64,000 bases of DNA from Thinopyrum elongatum (GCA_011799875.1 CM022302.1:103977230-104041229), one strand, 5' to 3'; shown: positions 33,900-46,455, counted from the stretch's first letter. Translations and numbers: made by a program. The notes: generated from the letters alone by a model not told the origin.

Positions 33900-35323
33900 T
33901 GTTTTATCCATAAAGCTTAACTTGTTGCAATAAAACAAGTTCAAGGAGTTGACTATGATGAGGTTGTTTCACCGTAGCAATGCTTAAAGTCAGTTCGGGT
34001 TGAACTAGCAATTAATACATATTTCAATCATGAGATATGAAACATGGATGACGAAAGGATTTCCATCTGATGGAAATGAAACCAAGGACTTGCATGTGTT
34101 ACAGTCCAAGGTATTTTGTCAAACCAGAGGATGCTAGTAAGTGTGCAAACTTCAGAGTTCCAGCGATGGACAGAAGAGAGCAAAATGGAGTTGGAATCTT
34201 CGTGTTTTGATGAAATGGTCAAAAGGGTTTTGACTTCATCAATGGGTAACGAAGATGCTTGTGATTCAAGAAAGTAAGTGGAAGCATAATAATATTTCTA
34301 AAAATGTTGTGTGCTTGACACATTGTTAATTGGAAATAAATTTCCTCACATGAATTAGGACTTCATTTGAAAATAGTTTTTCGATGAAGTACTTGGGCTA
34401 TATAGCCTTGCTATTAGGCATAATGATCTATGGAGATAGTTTGGCCTAATGGGGCTAAGCAATTAAAATACATATTGATAAGATGCTAAAATAGTTTAGC
34501 ACTAAAAACGTCAAGGAGTGATTCTTGCCGAAGTCACATGGAAAGAGTTTTTGCAAGACTCGGTGTCCCAAAACACTGATGAGCAAAATACATGATGGAA
34601 ATTCCACACACTCTTGTGTTTGGATTAATCATGTATTCCATGGTATGTAAAACAACCAGATATGTCCAGTACTCCCAAGGAGTTGCGAGTACAAATACCA
34701 AAGTGATCAAAGCACTGATCATAGGATAACAGTGAAAGATGTCATTAAGTACTAGAGTAGCACTGATGACATGTTTTCTCACAAGAGTAGATAATGAAGA
34801 GTTCGTTGTAAACTTGTTACATCAATATAGTCTTTATCAATGCTCCATGCGATTTTCGATTTAAGTTAAGGGTTTTGTGTAATACACGATATGGTGGCAC
34901 GGTGTTTGGAAATTAGTCCAAACAGGATACTGTGGCGAATTCTATAACAAAGGCTAGGTATGTTGCCGCTTTCGAAGCGACAAACAAGATGTTGAATCAT
35001 ATAGTTCATTCAAGAACTTAGTATGGTTCCAAGAAGGCTTTGGTTAATGGGACACTATTGCAGATAGTTGCTCCATAGCTCAGTCTGAGGAATCAAGGTT
35101 CGACCTGTGATTCACATATATACAAAGCCAAGTCCACACAAAATATGAATTTTGTGAAAGCGTGAAAACGTGAGGATATGCAAAGATACACACGGAGCTG
35201 AAGTCGTCAGATCCGTTGGACATCAGGCTATACCACATGCGAAGCATATTTTACACCAGTGTGCCATGGGTGTAAAGTGCATTAGCATTAACTACATTAT
35301 TGACTCTAGTGCAAGTGGGAGTC
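33900..35323 (+). pseudogene. Degenerate Copia reverse transcriptase/RNase H
   Basis: Broken frames still show the order of Copia RT: KPEDASKVCKLQ-like sequence near 34120-34160, WSWNLRV near 34190, YLGY and LGIMIYGDS near 34390-34440, and a KTRCPKT-like segment near 34560. A polypurine-like GCAAGTGGGAGTC precedes the LTR at 35324. Many stops and shifts; ancient or never coding in this non-autonomous lineage. Confidence 0.6.
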
Positions 35324-37464
35324 TGTAGGAGATATGCCCTAGAGACAATAATAAATGTTATTATTTATCTCCGTGTTCATCATTATGTTTATGTTCCATG
35401 CTATAACTGCTATGGTTCTCGAGTCTACAATAACATGAGGCTTGGAGGAAGACTCGTATGCACGTGTGGAACAATAAACGGTAAAATGTATTCCTAGTCT
35501 GGCCTCTAAGACTAGCTCAAGTGTTGCATGATGGTTCTGTTTTCCTGATCATGGGCATGTCTATGCCAGCAACTTTTGAGGGCACAATGTTAGGAGAACA
35601 CTTGTGTTGAATCGACCCGATTGATGTTATGCTATGAGATACATTCATCACAAGTTAATGGTTAATAACACAGAGATGGTTAACGTTTGCATGATTCCTC
35701 AGACCATGAGAGTATCGAGTTTCTTCATGCTTGATTCATGAACTTTGGGGTTTGTTAAACATCATCCGTAACTGGATGGCTATTACGGCGGCTTACGAGT
35801 TCATGGGAAAGTATGTCAAGTAACTTGATAGCTTAAGATTGGGATTTGCTCCTCCGACGATGGAGAGATATCTCTGGGCCCTCTCGGTGTTACGGTATAC
35901 ATCATCGTCAGGCCAGACTCAGGGTGATTTGATCACAGTGATGCCGGAACACGGGAACGAGAAAAGAGAACAATACTGGTAATGACGTGACTGGCATACT
36001 GGACAAGTTGTTGATCCACAGGGATGCCAACAGATCTCACCTCGGGTATTTGTAACATATCACGAAGCAACAGGAATAGCACACGGCAACTGGAGATTCA
36101 CTCGAATATTCATTCGTGTGGGTATAGGGGTCAATATGGGTGTCCACGGCTCCGATGTTGATCATTGATCGGAAATTGTTCGGGGTCATGTCTATACTTC
36201 ACCGAACCTATAGGGTCACACGCTTAAGGGTCATCTATCTGCTGAATACTAGATAGGGAGTCTGAGAGAAAATCACCGAAAAAGTTTCGGACGCAACGGA
36301 AACGTTCCGGAGAGGACACCGGAATAGTTCCGGTAAAACCGAAAGGTTGTTTCGGGATATACCATTAAGTCAAAATGGTTTCGGGACATGCCTGATAATT
36401 CTTGGAGGGTGCCAGAATCATTCTGGAAACTTCTCAGAATTTTCCGGGATAAAAACCGGAAATGTTCCGGAGCTGCCGGAACCAGTTTTGCTGCTTTTCG
36501 CAGATGAAAATCACTAATCTGAAATTGTTTTGAAACACATTGAAAATTATTTTAGTGGGTACTGAAAATGTTCTAAGCCCACATAAATATTTTCAGTTCG
36601 AACGGACGCTGAAAAATGTCGTCGTGAATAGTGAAAATCACTTTATGGATATTTTTTTGGAAAACCACCTTTTAGGGCTTTTGCATAAAGGCTTCTAGAA
36701 GGGCTTGGGGGCCAAGGAAGCCCCTCATGGGGGCCCCCAAGGGGGTGGCCGGCCAAGCATGGTGGAGCTCCACATGGCATCCCATTTTGCCCATAAAACC
36801 CTCTTGTGTGACCTAATGCATGGAGTTTTTGGTAATTTGTGGAGGCACACTACCCCTTGGCTTTCCTATAAATAGAGGGGGTGAGGGCTGCCATCTCTTC
36901 ATCCCTTGCTCTCATACACATGCCATGACTTGTCTGGCTTCTCTCTCCCTCCCAACGAAAAAGTTTCGTAGAGCCGAAAGGCTGTCTGGGTTCCGGTGGG
37001 AACTAGTTCTGGACGGCGAAGCCCTGCCGGATAGATGACACCGTATGTGTGCAACCCCATAGAGAGGTCATAGTTTCGATCCTTTTGCCCAAGGGGCTGT
37101 TTTGTGAGTGCCTCCCGAAGGGCTGTCCAAGTGACGGTCCGAGTTCTATGAGTCCTCCCGAAGGGCTGTCCTGATTGTCCGAGTTTTGACGGTCCTCCCG
37201 AAGGGCTGTCCGCGACACCATCTGGGGGACTGTCCGACCGCCTCCCGGAGGGCTGTCCGTGGGGCAGATAAGGGAGTACATCCTCGTGGTTGGGAGGTTG
37301 TAAATCATAGCTGCGGGGATCTGCACCGCCGATCGTCATCGACTCTTCTTCCGCTGCGCTACGAGCCAGTAACAAAAAGATCAAACCTTGTATGCAGTCT
37401 CCATAGTGGTCCTGGGCTGGTGCGTAGGCCGGAATTTTTTTGTTTTCTGCTGCATTACCCTATA
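35324..37464 (+). repeat. Full-length LTR of cluster C, 2141 bp
   Basis: Starts TGTAGGAGATATGCCCTAGA and ends near GCATTACCCTATA (terminal CA changed to TA). TATAAATA at 36867-36874 is the probable promoter TATA box. Four CCTCCCGAAGGGCTGTCC units lie at 37111-37258. A primer-binding site, TGGTATCAGAGC (37466-37477), follows. Confidence 0.93.
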
Positions 37465-40400
37465 GTGGTATCAGAGCTGTGCTATGCATAGATGCAGGTT
37501 GCGATCTAGAACACATAGAGATGTATGGGTGTTGCACAATATAATTAGGTAGTAGATGAGTTCTATTACTGAAAATTATTTGTGCGGGTAGCAGATTTCA
37601 TGTTCCTGTTGCTTCCCTTGAATTTGCATAATCCTGATCTTGACGGCTTGGTGGAATCTCACAAAGTTCTAGCAATCCACGATCCTTTCATGCTGCTCCT
37701 GAGTATGTTGATTGACAGATCAACGAAGTGCTAACAGTTCTTTGGGTTCCACCATAGTTAAAGAAAGATGGATGTTTCACAGACGAAAGGGCAATGCAGA
37801 TATGATCTGCACGGGGGTCATGCGTATGACGAAGTTCAGTATGGGGCTCGATATTTTATTATCTCGTGTTTCATACACCCCGCGATGTTAATCTAGCGAC
37901 TTGGATTGTCATGCTTGATGATGGACGTTGGTAGCTGCGGTTTGGTTGAAACCTTAGAAGCCACGTAAAATAAAATTTTGCATAAACCGATTAGAGGCGT
38001 CTAACTTGGTTTTGCAGGATGTGCATGTGATGTGGTATAGCAGTGCTCATATTAATTTGATTATGTATGAGATGACTATACAATGTAAATTACCATGACC
38101 TGCATGTCATGATTCGGCATGATGGCTGGAGCCATGTGATTGTCACTTTAATGACCTGCGTGTCAACCTTTTTGCAATGCACTTATTTTATTAGCTATAG
38201 AGATAGCAATATTATCTGGTGCATCGACAAGGTGGTGGCAATCTTCGCGAAGGTGAACACCGACGCGAATGCCGAAGACGAAGAAATGAAACACTTCTCC
38301 GTCAGAAAGGGCTATACCATATCATGCTATTATGAATTGCCTGAGATGTTTATCCCTTATGATGCACCCTTCTTGATTGCGCGGTAGTCGCTTTTTATTA
38401 GGGTGATCTCTCACTTAAAATATCAAGTAGTTAGTGTTCTCCCAAGTGTAGCACTGTCATGGCACCTATCTCTTCGGGGTATCACATGGATACATGGGTG
38501 CAAATGATTAGAGAAGTGTGAGGCGGGTGAGTTGAGACCTCACAGTGAGATCACTTGGTTGTCTTGACGTTCAGGCATGAAAGTCATGAGCTTGGAACAC
38601 ACGCATCGAAAGATGAACAAGAGTCACATAGAGATGTGATTGGCAAGTTGGCCTACCGATTGCAATTCTCGTCACTTGAGATGGATACATCCTTGGCGTT
38701 GAATTGTAATATGGATCTTGAATCATTCACAATCAATTATGAGAGATATTGATTTGAGTGGGAGCACACTTTAGAATTAATTCTTTTAATTCTCAGTGCA
38801 ATTAATTTTGAACACTGTCTAAGTGTGATTTTCATAATAGTTGTAGAATAATGCCTCCCGTTTCCACCTTCCCTGTTAAAATTGAATAGTTGTTAAATAT
38901 CTGGTTAAAACTTTACGGTTGGTAACATAATGTGAGGATTGTCCTCAAGAGTGTCGAGAAGGATTTTGTCCTATCGCATACTTTCGGTATCCTCCCTCTA
39001 ATGCTATGGATTATGTGACTCTCGTCCTTCGATCCAAAAGCTAGAATTCCGTTTCAGTCAAGTGCAATACGTTTGCTTCCATGAGACCCAAACTTCAAGA
39101 GTTTGGGATAGCTATGTGATATTCATGGAAACTAAAAATCATTTTCAGAGACAAACAAAGGCTAAAAGATATGAGATATCCATAGCAATGTTTGTTTGCA
39201 AATTATTAGTAAAGTGTTTACTATGCATTAGACTGATAGGAAAGGGATCCAGTAGAATGCCTGTCATGTAAATGAAGGTGAATAAAACAACAACTTAAAG
39301 AGAAAGGAAGTGTCTGAAGGGTGTTAGTGAAACTTTCATTCCTAGGAAGTCCGGGGCTAACGCCACTCTTAAGTTGGGTGCTTCTTCTGAGAGTAGGAGA
39401 AATACTGAAAGTTAAACTGTTAGAAGTATAAAGGCAAAAAGAAAGAAGACTGGAATATCCAGCTCATGTATGAATGTCATACCAGTTTTTGAGTATAGAA
39501 GGTTGGTCAAAGATATAGTTCTTGGGAATTATGGTTAAACATGTTAATCACTAATTCTTGGGTATTGTGAGTTAATCACAAAGATACCCGCTCGATTGTA
39601 TTCTGTTGAAACTCGATGTAAGAACTACTATGGCCTGAAAGACTAGCCAGGAATGAGGTTTTGATACGCGCTGGGAACATAGTAAAAGTTACTATACCTT
39701 CCATTGGTGTATTACCTATGTATTTACTTTCATAAGTCATTTTAGAGTTTCATACACTCTAGCCCTTTGCATAAGGTATCTTGCAAGAAGGTTGTTCATA
39801 AGAGAACCTTTTATGTTCGGTGTTATGAATAACATAAGGGCCATACTTTCATTATGGATGAGATGTATGTTATGAATAATGATAATAATATATTACCTCT
39901 GTGTTTACTTTCATAATTCATTTTAGAGTTTCATACACTCTAGCCCATTGCACAATGTTTGTTGCAAAAGGGTTGTTCAAAAAAGAACAATTGTTGTTCA
40001 GTATTATGAATAACAATAAGGGCCATACTTCCATCATCGATGGGACGTATGTTATGAATATTGATGGTAATATGATACATCCATAACACTAACGCTAAAT
40101 GTCGTAAGACTAAAAGAATACCACACAAGTGTGGCACTACATTTGGTCACATTGGAGAAACCCGCATGGAAAAATTCCGTTATGATGGATATTGAAGTCG
40201 TTTGATTTTGAATCATCTGACACTTGCAACTTTCCTCTGAAAAGTGAAATGACTGAAATACCGTTCACAGGCCATAAGGAACGAACAACAAACTTATTGG
40301 TGATCATACATTTTGATGTGTGTAGTTCAATAAATGTTGTTGCAAGTAGTGGATTTGTCTATCTTCTGAAATGACTCAAGTAGATATATGGATATTTACT

Positions 40401-41347
40401 TGATGAGACGTAATTCTGGATCTTTTGAAATCATTCGAAAGGTTTTCAAAAATGAAGTAGAAGTTATTGTAACAAGAAAATTATGTTTCTGCAATTTGAT
40501 TGCGCAAAGGAATATTTGAGTTACAAGTTTAGCGAATGTCTGATGAGTTGTGAAAGGGGTTTCATAACTTGCACCTCCCGGGACACCACTGCAAGTGGAA
40601 AGTCCATGAAGATGTAATCAAACCATTTATGACATGGTAAGATCAAAGATGACATAAATAAATTTGCCATTATGCCTTTTAAAAGAGTGATGCTTTAGAG
40701 ACTGCGGCTTTTACACTGAAAAGAGCTCCATCAGGTCTGTTGAAATGACGCCATGGTATGGTACGCCCAACCATGTTACATCTTTTCTTAAAAATTTGGA
40801 ATATGGGGCTTGTGTAAAAGGTTACAGACCTATTCCAAATCAGACAAGTGCTACTTTGTAAGTTATCCCAAGTTATTGGGTATTCCCCCACCACTATACC
40901 GAGGCAAAGGATTTTGCAACAAAACGGTATGCTTTTAAAGAGAATGGTTCTTACAAAAAGGTGAGTGGGAGGACAATGCAATTCGACGAGATAACAAGTA
41001 TCTTCGTCATCAGATCAAAGGAAAGGAACCTTGGAAGTGATTCCAGAGTTTCCTACTGCGACTGATGCGGAAGCCTCTACATGAGATGTATGGACTTTGT
41101 TTGAACTTGCAGCTGAACAACGTAGGCAAAGCTTGTGCAAACCTCTCAGGTGCGCAAATGAGATATTGTTGTTAGACAACAGTATACCTACAATACACAA
41201 GGAAGCGTTGATGGGCCCTGACTCCGGAATTGGCTCAATGCCAATACAATCCGAGATAGTTTCCATATAAGTGATTCAAGATTAAAATCTTGGTACACTT
41301 TTTGGAAGACTTAGAGTCTAACGAATATTTATGGAACTCATATGCAC
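37465..41347 (+). other. Internal region of cluster C, non-coding remnant
   Basis: The primer-binding site TGGTATCAGAGCTGTGC opens it. No long ORF remains; the longest frames are under 140 codons and lack domains. A direct duplication of about 185 bp (39707-39890 and 39891-40075) shares TTTAGAGTTTCATACACTCT and GTTATGAATAA motifs. The end is shortened relative to the first copy: internal sequence jumps into the LTR at 41348, removing about 1.4 kb plus the first 50 bases of the LTR. Confidence 0.7.
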
Positions 41348-42766
41348 GTGTTCATCATTATGTTTATGTTTCATGCTATAACTGCTATGGTTCTTGAGTC
41401 TACAATAACACGAGGCTTAGAGGAAGACTCATATGCACATGTGGAACAATAAACGGTAAAATGTATTCCTAGTCTAGCCTCTAAGACTAGCTCAAGTGTT
41501 GCATGATGGTTCTGTTTTCCTGATCATGGGCATGTCTATGCCAGCAACTTTTGAGGGCACAATGTTAGGAGAACACTTGTGTTGAATCGACCCGATTGAT
41601 GTTATGCTATGAGATACATTCGTCACAAGTTAATGGTTAATAACACAGAGATGGTTAACATTTGCATGATTCCTCAGACCATGAGAGTATCGAGTTTCTT
41701 CATGCTTGATTCATGAACTTTGGGGTTTGCTAAACGTCATCCGTAACTGGATGGCTATTACGGCGGCTTACGGGTTCATGGGAAAGTATGTCAAGTAAAT
41801 TGATAGCTCAAGATTGGGATTTGCTCCTTCGACGATGGAGAGATATCTCTGGGCCCTCTCGGTGTTATGGTATCCATCATCGTCTGGCCAGACTTAGGAT
41901 GGTTTGATCACAGTGATGCCGGAACACGGGAACAAGAAAAGAGAACAATACCGGTAACGAGGTGACTGGCATAGTGGACAAGTTGTTGATCCACAGGGAT
42001 GCCAACATATCTCACCTCGGGTATTTGTAACATATCGCGAAGCAATAGGAATAGCACACGACAACTGGAGGTTCACTCGAATATTCATTCGTGTGGGTAT
42101 AGGGGGCAATATGGGTGTCCACGGCTCCGATGTTGATCATTGATCGAAAAGTGTTCCGGGTCATGTCTATACTTCACCGAACCTATAGGGTCACACGCTT
42201 AAGGGTCATCTATCTGCTGAATACTAGACAGGGAGTCTAAGAGAAATCATAGGAAAAGTTTCGGACGCAACGGAAACATTCCGGAGAGGACACCAGAATA
42301 GTTCCGGTAAAACCGAAAGGTTGTTTCAGGATATACCATTAAATCAAAATGGTTTCGGGACATGCCTGATAATTCTTGGAGGGTGCCAGAATCATTCTGG
42401 AAACTTCTGGGAATTTTCCGGGATAAAAACCGAAAATGTTCCGGAGCTGCCGGAACCAGTTTTGCTGCTTTTCGCAGATGAAAATCACTAATCCGAAATT
42501 GTTTCGGAACGCGTTGAAAAATATTTTAGTGGGTACTAGAAATGTTCTAAGCCCACATAAATATTTTTAGTTTGAACGGACGCTGAAAAATGTCGTCATG
42601 AATAGTGAAAATCACTTTATGGATATTTTTTTGGAAAACCACCTTTTAGGGCTTTTGCATAAAGGCTTCTAGAAGGGCTTGGGGGGCCAAGGAAGCCCCT
42701 CATGGGGGGCCCCCAAAGGGGGTGGCCGGCCAAGCATGGTGGAGCTCCATGGAGCTCCACATGGCA
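41348..42766 (+). repeat. Truncated LTR of cluster C
   Basis: Matches the full LTR from its 50th base (GTGTTCATCATTATG) to CCACATGGCA, where it meets CACTA B. It lacks the promoter and the minisatellite part. Near the right border GGAGCTCCAT is duplicated. Confidence 0.9.
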
Positions 42767-42767
42767 C

Positions 42768-43274
42768 GATCAGAAGGTTGCGGCCGCCCAGTTGTGCGTG
42801 CGACATGACGTCCTCGTCTAACACTACCACCTGGCCACATGGCCTTGCGAGCATTTCTTCAGGTTTATCAACAGCTCTGACTACAGTTTCGCTACAGTGG
42901 ACACCACCAACGATCTAAAAGCACTCAAGGTTTCGGGCTTGAAATGCCAGAATCTTGCCAACATCCAGGACCACTACAAGGTCTGGGGCAGCGACAACAA
43001 CAAACAGAACTCCCTGGTTGACCTCGCCTCGGCCATCATCGACCCCTACTACATGAAGATGAAGGATGAGAGCAAGAAGGACAAGAACACCTGGCAGAGT
43101 GTCTGGCATGAGAGACTGGATGAACAACACGTCAAGTACGCGGCCAAGGACGCGTACACAAGCTACAAGATGTACATGCGGATCGTTGACATGAGGGAGT
43201 GTCTTCTTCCTGCCCCAGACGAGGGATCGAGCCACAGAGCAGTGGAGGGACTGTCACAAGAAGTAGATGACTAG
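42768..43274 (+). pseudogene. 3'-5' exonuclease (DEDD, WRN/RNase D-like) C-terminal remnant, CACTA B
   Basis: A single frame from AAAQLCVRHDVLV, a TAA at 42819, then FFRFINSSDYSFATVDTTND, LANIQDHYKVW, SLVDLASAIID, WHERLDEQHVKYAAKDAYTS and a stop at 43274. The pattern fits plant WRN-like exonuclease domains: NSSDYSFATVDT is the exo II region, and YAAKD gives the exo III Tyr and Asp. Exo I (D-x-E) would lie N-terminal, where cluster C now begins, so it is lost. Such enzymes trim DNA or RNA 3' ends. The in-frame stop and truncation make it inactive; it is probably a captured host gene. Confidence 0.68.
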
Positions 43275-43369
43275 ACGATCATTTCTCCTAGTTTAGAATG
43301 CATGCAATTGTTTATTGAGGTGTGTGCGAATGATCTGTATAGTCACTTATGTAATTGGATGTTTATTTC

Positions 43370-43393
43370 AGCTATATATATATATATATATGT
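43370..43393. repeat. (TA)n microsatellite
   Basis: About ten AT units between the exonuclease remnant and the right subterminal repeats of CACTA B. Confidence 0.9.
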
Positions 43394-43394
43394 T

Positions 43395-43836
43395 ATTCTT
43401 CTGTAGACAGAGCAAATCACACGGCTTATTAGCAGCAATCGTCTGTGTTATTATTGGTCTTCGCACACATTTTTGATTACGGACTTGTTTGCCGCGTATC
43501 ACACTCATCTTGTTCAGTTGAACCGTTTCCATTGTGTTGCCTAATCACACACAGTTCATCTTAGTGAACTGATTGCCGTATATCGCACACACCCTTATCT
43601 GGCTGCCCGTTTCTGTTGTTCTTCATCATCGCAAACAGTTCTTCTGGATTAACCGTTTGGCACTCATCGTACACGCAACTCCACTATGAACCGTGTTTGA
43701 TGTCGCCGCCATCGCAAACGTTTTGCATCTTTTTTGACAGTTTTATTACATCACCGTTTGTGATTGATGCATCGCACACAGTTTCGTTGAAGGGTCTCTG
43801 ATTCGACTGTTGCATTTGGACCATCCTGCAGTAGTG
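43395..43836. repeat. CACTA B subterminal repeats, right
   Basis: Spaced ATCGCACACA, ATCACACACAGTT, GCAAACAGTT and AACCGTTT motifs every 40-60 bp, ending in the terminus GCAGTAGTG. They match in style the CACAC-rich block at the left end of B. Confidence 0.82.
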
Positions 43837-44600
43837 GCTGCCACTATCGGCCCGTCGCCGCCGCCGCATTGCCGCCCGCTGCTGCCGTCATCGCCCCCCT
43901 CCCGGTATGTCTCCCTCCCTCCCTCCGACAGTCCTCCCTCCCTAGCTTCCTCCTCCATCACGTCCCTCCTCCATCCCTCCCTTCCTCACCACAGGTGCTC
44001 CTCCGACCCCCCCTCCCTCTCCCCATCCTCCTCCCTCCCCCTCCTCTTCCCGCCTCTCCTCCCTTCGTCCCCGCCTCTTCCCTCCTCCCACCCTCCCTTC
44101 TCTCTCTAATCTTGTAGAATGTAGGTAATTTAAATGTAAGTTTTATAATGTAGACATTGTAGAATGTAGGTAATTTAAATGTAGGTTTTAGAATGTAGAC
44201 ATTGTAGAATGTAGGTTTTTTAATAGAATAATTTTTTAGGTCATTTGAGTAAATGTAGGGTTTTTTTACTATTTTAGGTGTTTGGAATAGAATAGGAAAT
44301 TTTAGGTCTTTTGATTAGAAATTTTAGTAATAGAAATTTTTAGTTGGTAGAATTTGAAAAAATGTCCTGTACTTGAAAGAAGTAGACAGTAGGTAGAAAA
44401 ATCAAGGCATTTTTCTAGGGTTTACGAAACAAATTGCAGATAGTAGAAATTTTTATTTGGAATCAAATTGAATATTTAGTTGATAGCTTATAGGGTTTCA
44501 CTAAGTCCTAATTTTTTTTGTTTATATCTTGTTTTTGCAGAAACCAAGGAGCCCTGCATCATCCCCGTCGTCGTCCCCGTCACCGACCCCTTGTCGATGA
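43837..44600 (+). other. CACTA A leader resumed after element B
   Basis: GCT (target duplication) then a C/T-rich GCCGCCGC and CCCTCCCT leader to about 44112. This continues the leader at 13790-13852. An AT-rich intron-like part follows with a 46-bp repeat (GTAGAATGTAGGTAATTTAA at 44115 and 44159), then an acceptor TTTTTGCAG at about 44540. No long ORF. It is probably the spliced 5' leader of the B3 gene downstream. Confidence 0.6.
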
Positions 44601-45194
44601 TGATGTAGATGTTTTGATAGATGTAGTAGAGTAGTAGATGAGTAGCTCTGACAATTTCCATGAAATAGAAAATTTTCAATGTAGGTCTTTCAAATATGAT
44701 GGAGATTTAGACATGTGATATCTAGTGTTGTGTACTACTAGTGCTTGCCCAAGTGGCCTATGTTTGCAGGGAACACCTCAAAGTGGCCTATGTTTTGCCG
44801 GAGTGTTGATTAATTTCCATTCCTGCAAATGTCAGGCGCTCGATATATGTCCGTTTTAGCAAAGGTCATGCAGGATTTTTCCGTGAATTTTGGCATGACT
44901 TGTGCTAGAATATGTAGGAAATATCGAGTGGCCCGGATTTTCTAGAAAGATAATTAAACGACATTTCGGGTTGACTTTAAGTTTGTCGAGACTCCACCAT
45001 ATATGAGAGAAGAAGAATGCCGACTGTTGTCATGGGGGTCATTCTTCCTCTTCTTTCTCGTGATAGACCTTTTGGTTTTGGTAGACTCGACAAACCGATA
45101 GTCAACCCGTGATGAATAATAATGATCTAATTTAGTTTTTGTAGTACATATATTTAATTTTAGAAGTTTAATCTTTGAATTACGAACATAGGAA

Positions 45195-46387
45195 ATGTCT
45201 GACGACGATGATAGGATCCCGGAGTGCGACTGGTGCGGCGACGACCAGGGTCTGTGCGACAGGCCTCACCTGGTAGACGGTCGGCGCTTCAGTATTAAGC
45301 TCGACGAGACCTTCGTTGTTGAAATGGTACGCAACGACAAGTCTTTTTTCGTAATTAAGCATGACTTCTGCTTCTTCAATGTGTAATTTCTGTCTTTTGC
45401 AATTCGACTAGCTTATCCCATGCCATGCAAGACGCTATGTCTTGGAGCATCTGAATTTCGAAGATCATGAAAATATGGAGACAAAGATAGTTCATCTCAG
45501 GACACATCATGGTTATGCTTTTCCTGTAAAGCTATACAATTCGGAGAGCGTATCCCATTTTGGTTGCTCGAATTGGGAAGCACTGTGCAAGGCGTATGAT
45601 TTTCAGGAGAGTATTCATGTCACCTTCGATCTTGGTGATCCTGAAGATGACATCGACGAAGAGAATATGAACATTTGGGTCCTTGTTGATACGCTTCCAC
45701 TTCTACCTCTATGTGAGTTTCTCAAACATATTTATTAAGTAATTTATATTGTTTATTTCAAAATAGTTGATAGCTTATTTCCATTGACAGCTTATTTTCA
45801 TTCTTCAAAAAATGTACGGAAGATGGTAGACAGAACCTACAACACTGATGACGTTGAATTAACTTATGAGGAGAAAGATCATCTTATCTCATTTATTATT
45901 GATGTTGAGAATTACAATATCAATTATGAAACTCCTGCACATTATGGTCAATACGTGCCACTAGTGCACGTGTTGAACTACGGTAACATCCATGGAGATG
46001 GCATGGTAAGATTTTTTACTATTACGATATCCGTGCATCTTTTGCATATATTCTTCTAAAGCTAAACTACATTGCTAACTACGATGTTATTATTATGTTT
46101 TTCAACAAAAAATCCGGAAGGATTGTGTGCCTGATGTGATGTTTCCGAAAGGTCACCTTGATGTTATTAGGTTACGGCCAAGTCTGCCTAGGCTTCACCG
46201 TTGTTCATACCGGATTTCTAAAACCGATGAAGACATGACAATCAAACAATGGAAAAAATGTATGAACAATCATAGGGAGCTACTTGGAAGCAACATTGTG
46301 CGAAGCGCAAGAATTGGAGATAGGATAATCTCCATTCTCCATAATGGAGCGTCAGGGCCTATCTTGTTTTATGCTATTTTACCTTAG
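45195..46387 (+). CDS. Double B3-domain protein gene of CACTA A
   Basis: Four exons, all GT-AG with consistent phase: 45195-45326, 45412-45712, 45791-46005, 46121-46387, predicting 304 residues. It starts MSDDDDRIPECDWCGDD, an acidic, Cys-bearing head. B3-like domain 1 runs about residues 37-135 (SIKLDETFVVEM, RRYVLEHLNFED, VHLRTHHGYAFPVKLY, SNWEALCKAYDF, HVTFDLGD). Domain 2 covers about 195-303 (YVPLVHVLNYGNI, VPDVMFPKGHLDVIRL, WKKCMNNHRELLG, ARIGDRIISILH, ILFYAIL). B3 proteins bind DNA in the nucleus. No stop or frameshift is seen. It is the only gene in this short CACTA and might bind its subterminal repeats, which is inference. Domain calls are by eye. Confidence 0.75.
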
Positions 46388-46455
46388 AGAAGGTAGTAGG
46401 TCCTAGCTAATACTCATGATCATGTGCTAAGAACAATTAAGTAGGGTTGGTTAGA

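Larger units (their letters stand above)
33266..42766 (+). mobile_element. Copia cluster C (internal - LTR - internal - partial LTR)
   Basis: Order: 3' internal part of one copy (33266-35323), full LTR (35324-37464), primer-binding site and internal region of a second copy (37465-41347), 5'- and 3'-truncated LTR (41348-42766). 33266-33900 and 40726-41340 are near-identical internal sequence. No target duplication joins the outer ends (TTGTTAC left, CGATCAG right), so recombination or deletion shaped the cluster and removed part of CACTA B. Remnants of pol resemble BARE1/Angela-type Copia, but no frame is open. Confidence 0.85.
13853..43836. mobile_element. CACTA element B, multi-gene cargo, no transposase
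   Basis: The left end is CACTGGTACAGCGAGGTGC; the right end, read inward on the minus strand, is CACTACTGCAGGATGGTCC. The two align at about 12 of 19 bases and both have the CACT start. GCT (13850-13852 and 43837-43839) is the 3-bp target duplication in CACTA A. Both ends are rich in CACACAGT/CACACGGTT motifs. It holds a B3 gene, several alanine-rich ORFs, a proline-rich gene and an exonuclease remnant, plus three retrotransposon insertions. About 10.9 kb without them. Confidence 0.82.

Noticed and set aside
43810..44117. Ser/Pro-rich ORFs just right of CACTA B
   Set aside because: C/T-rich leader of CACTA A; low complexity and no continuation across plausible splice sites.
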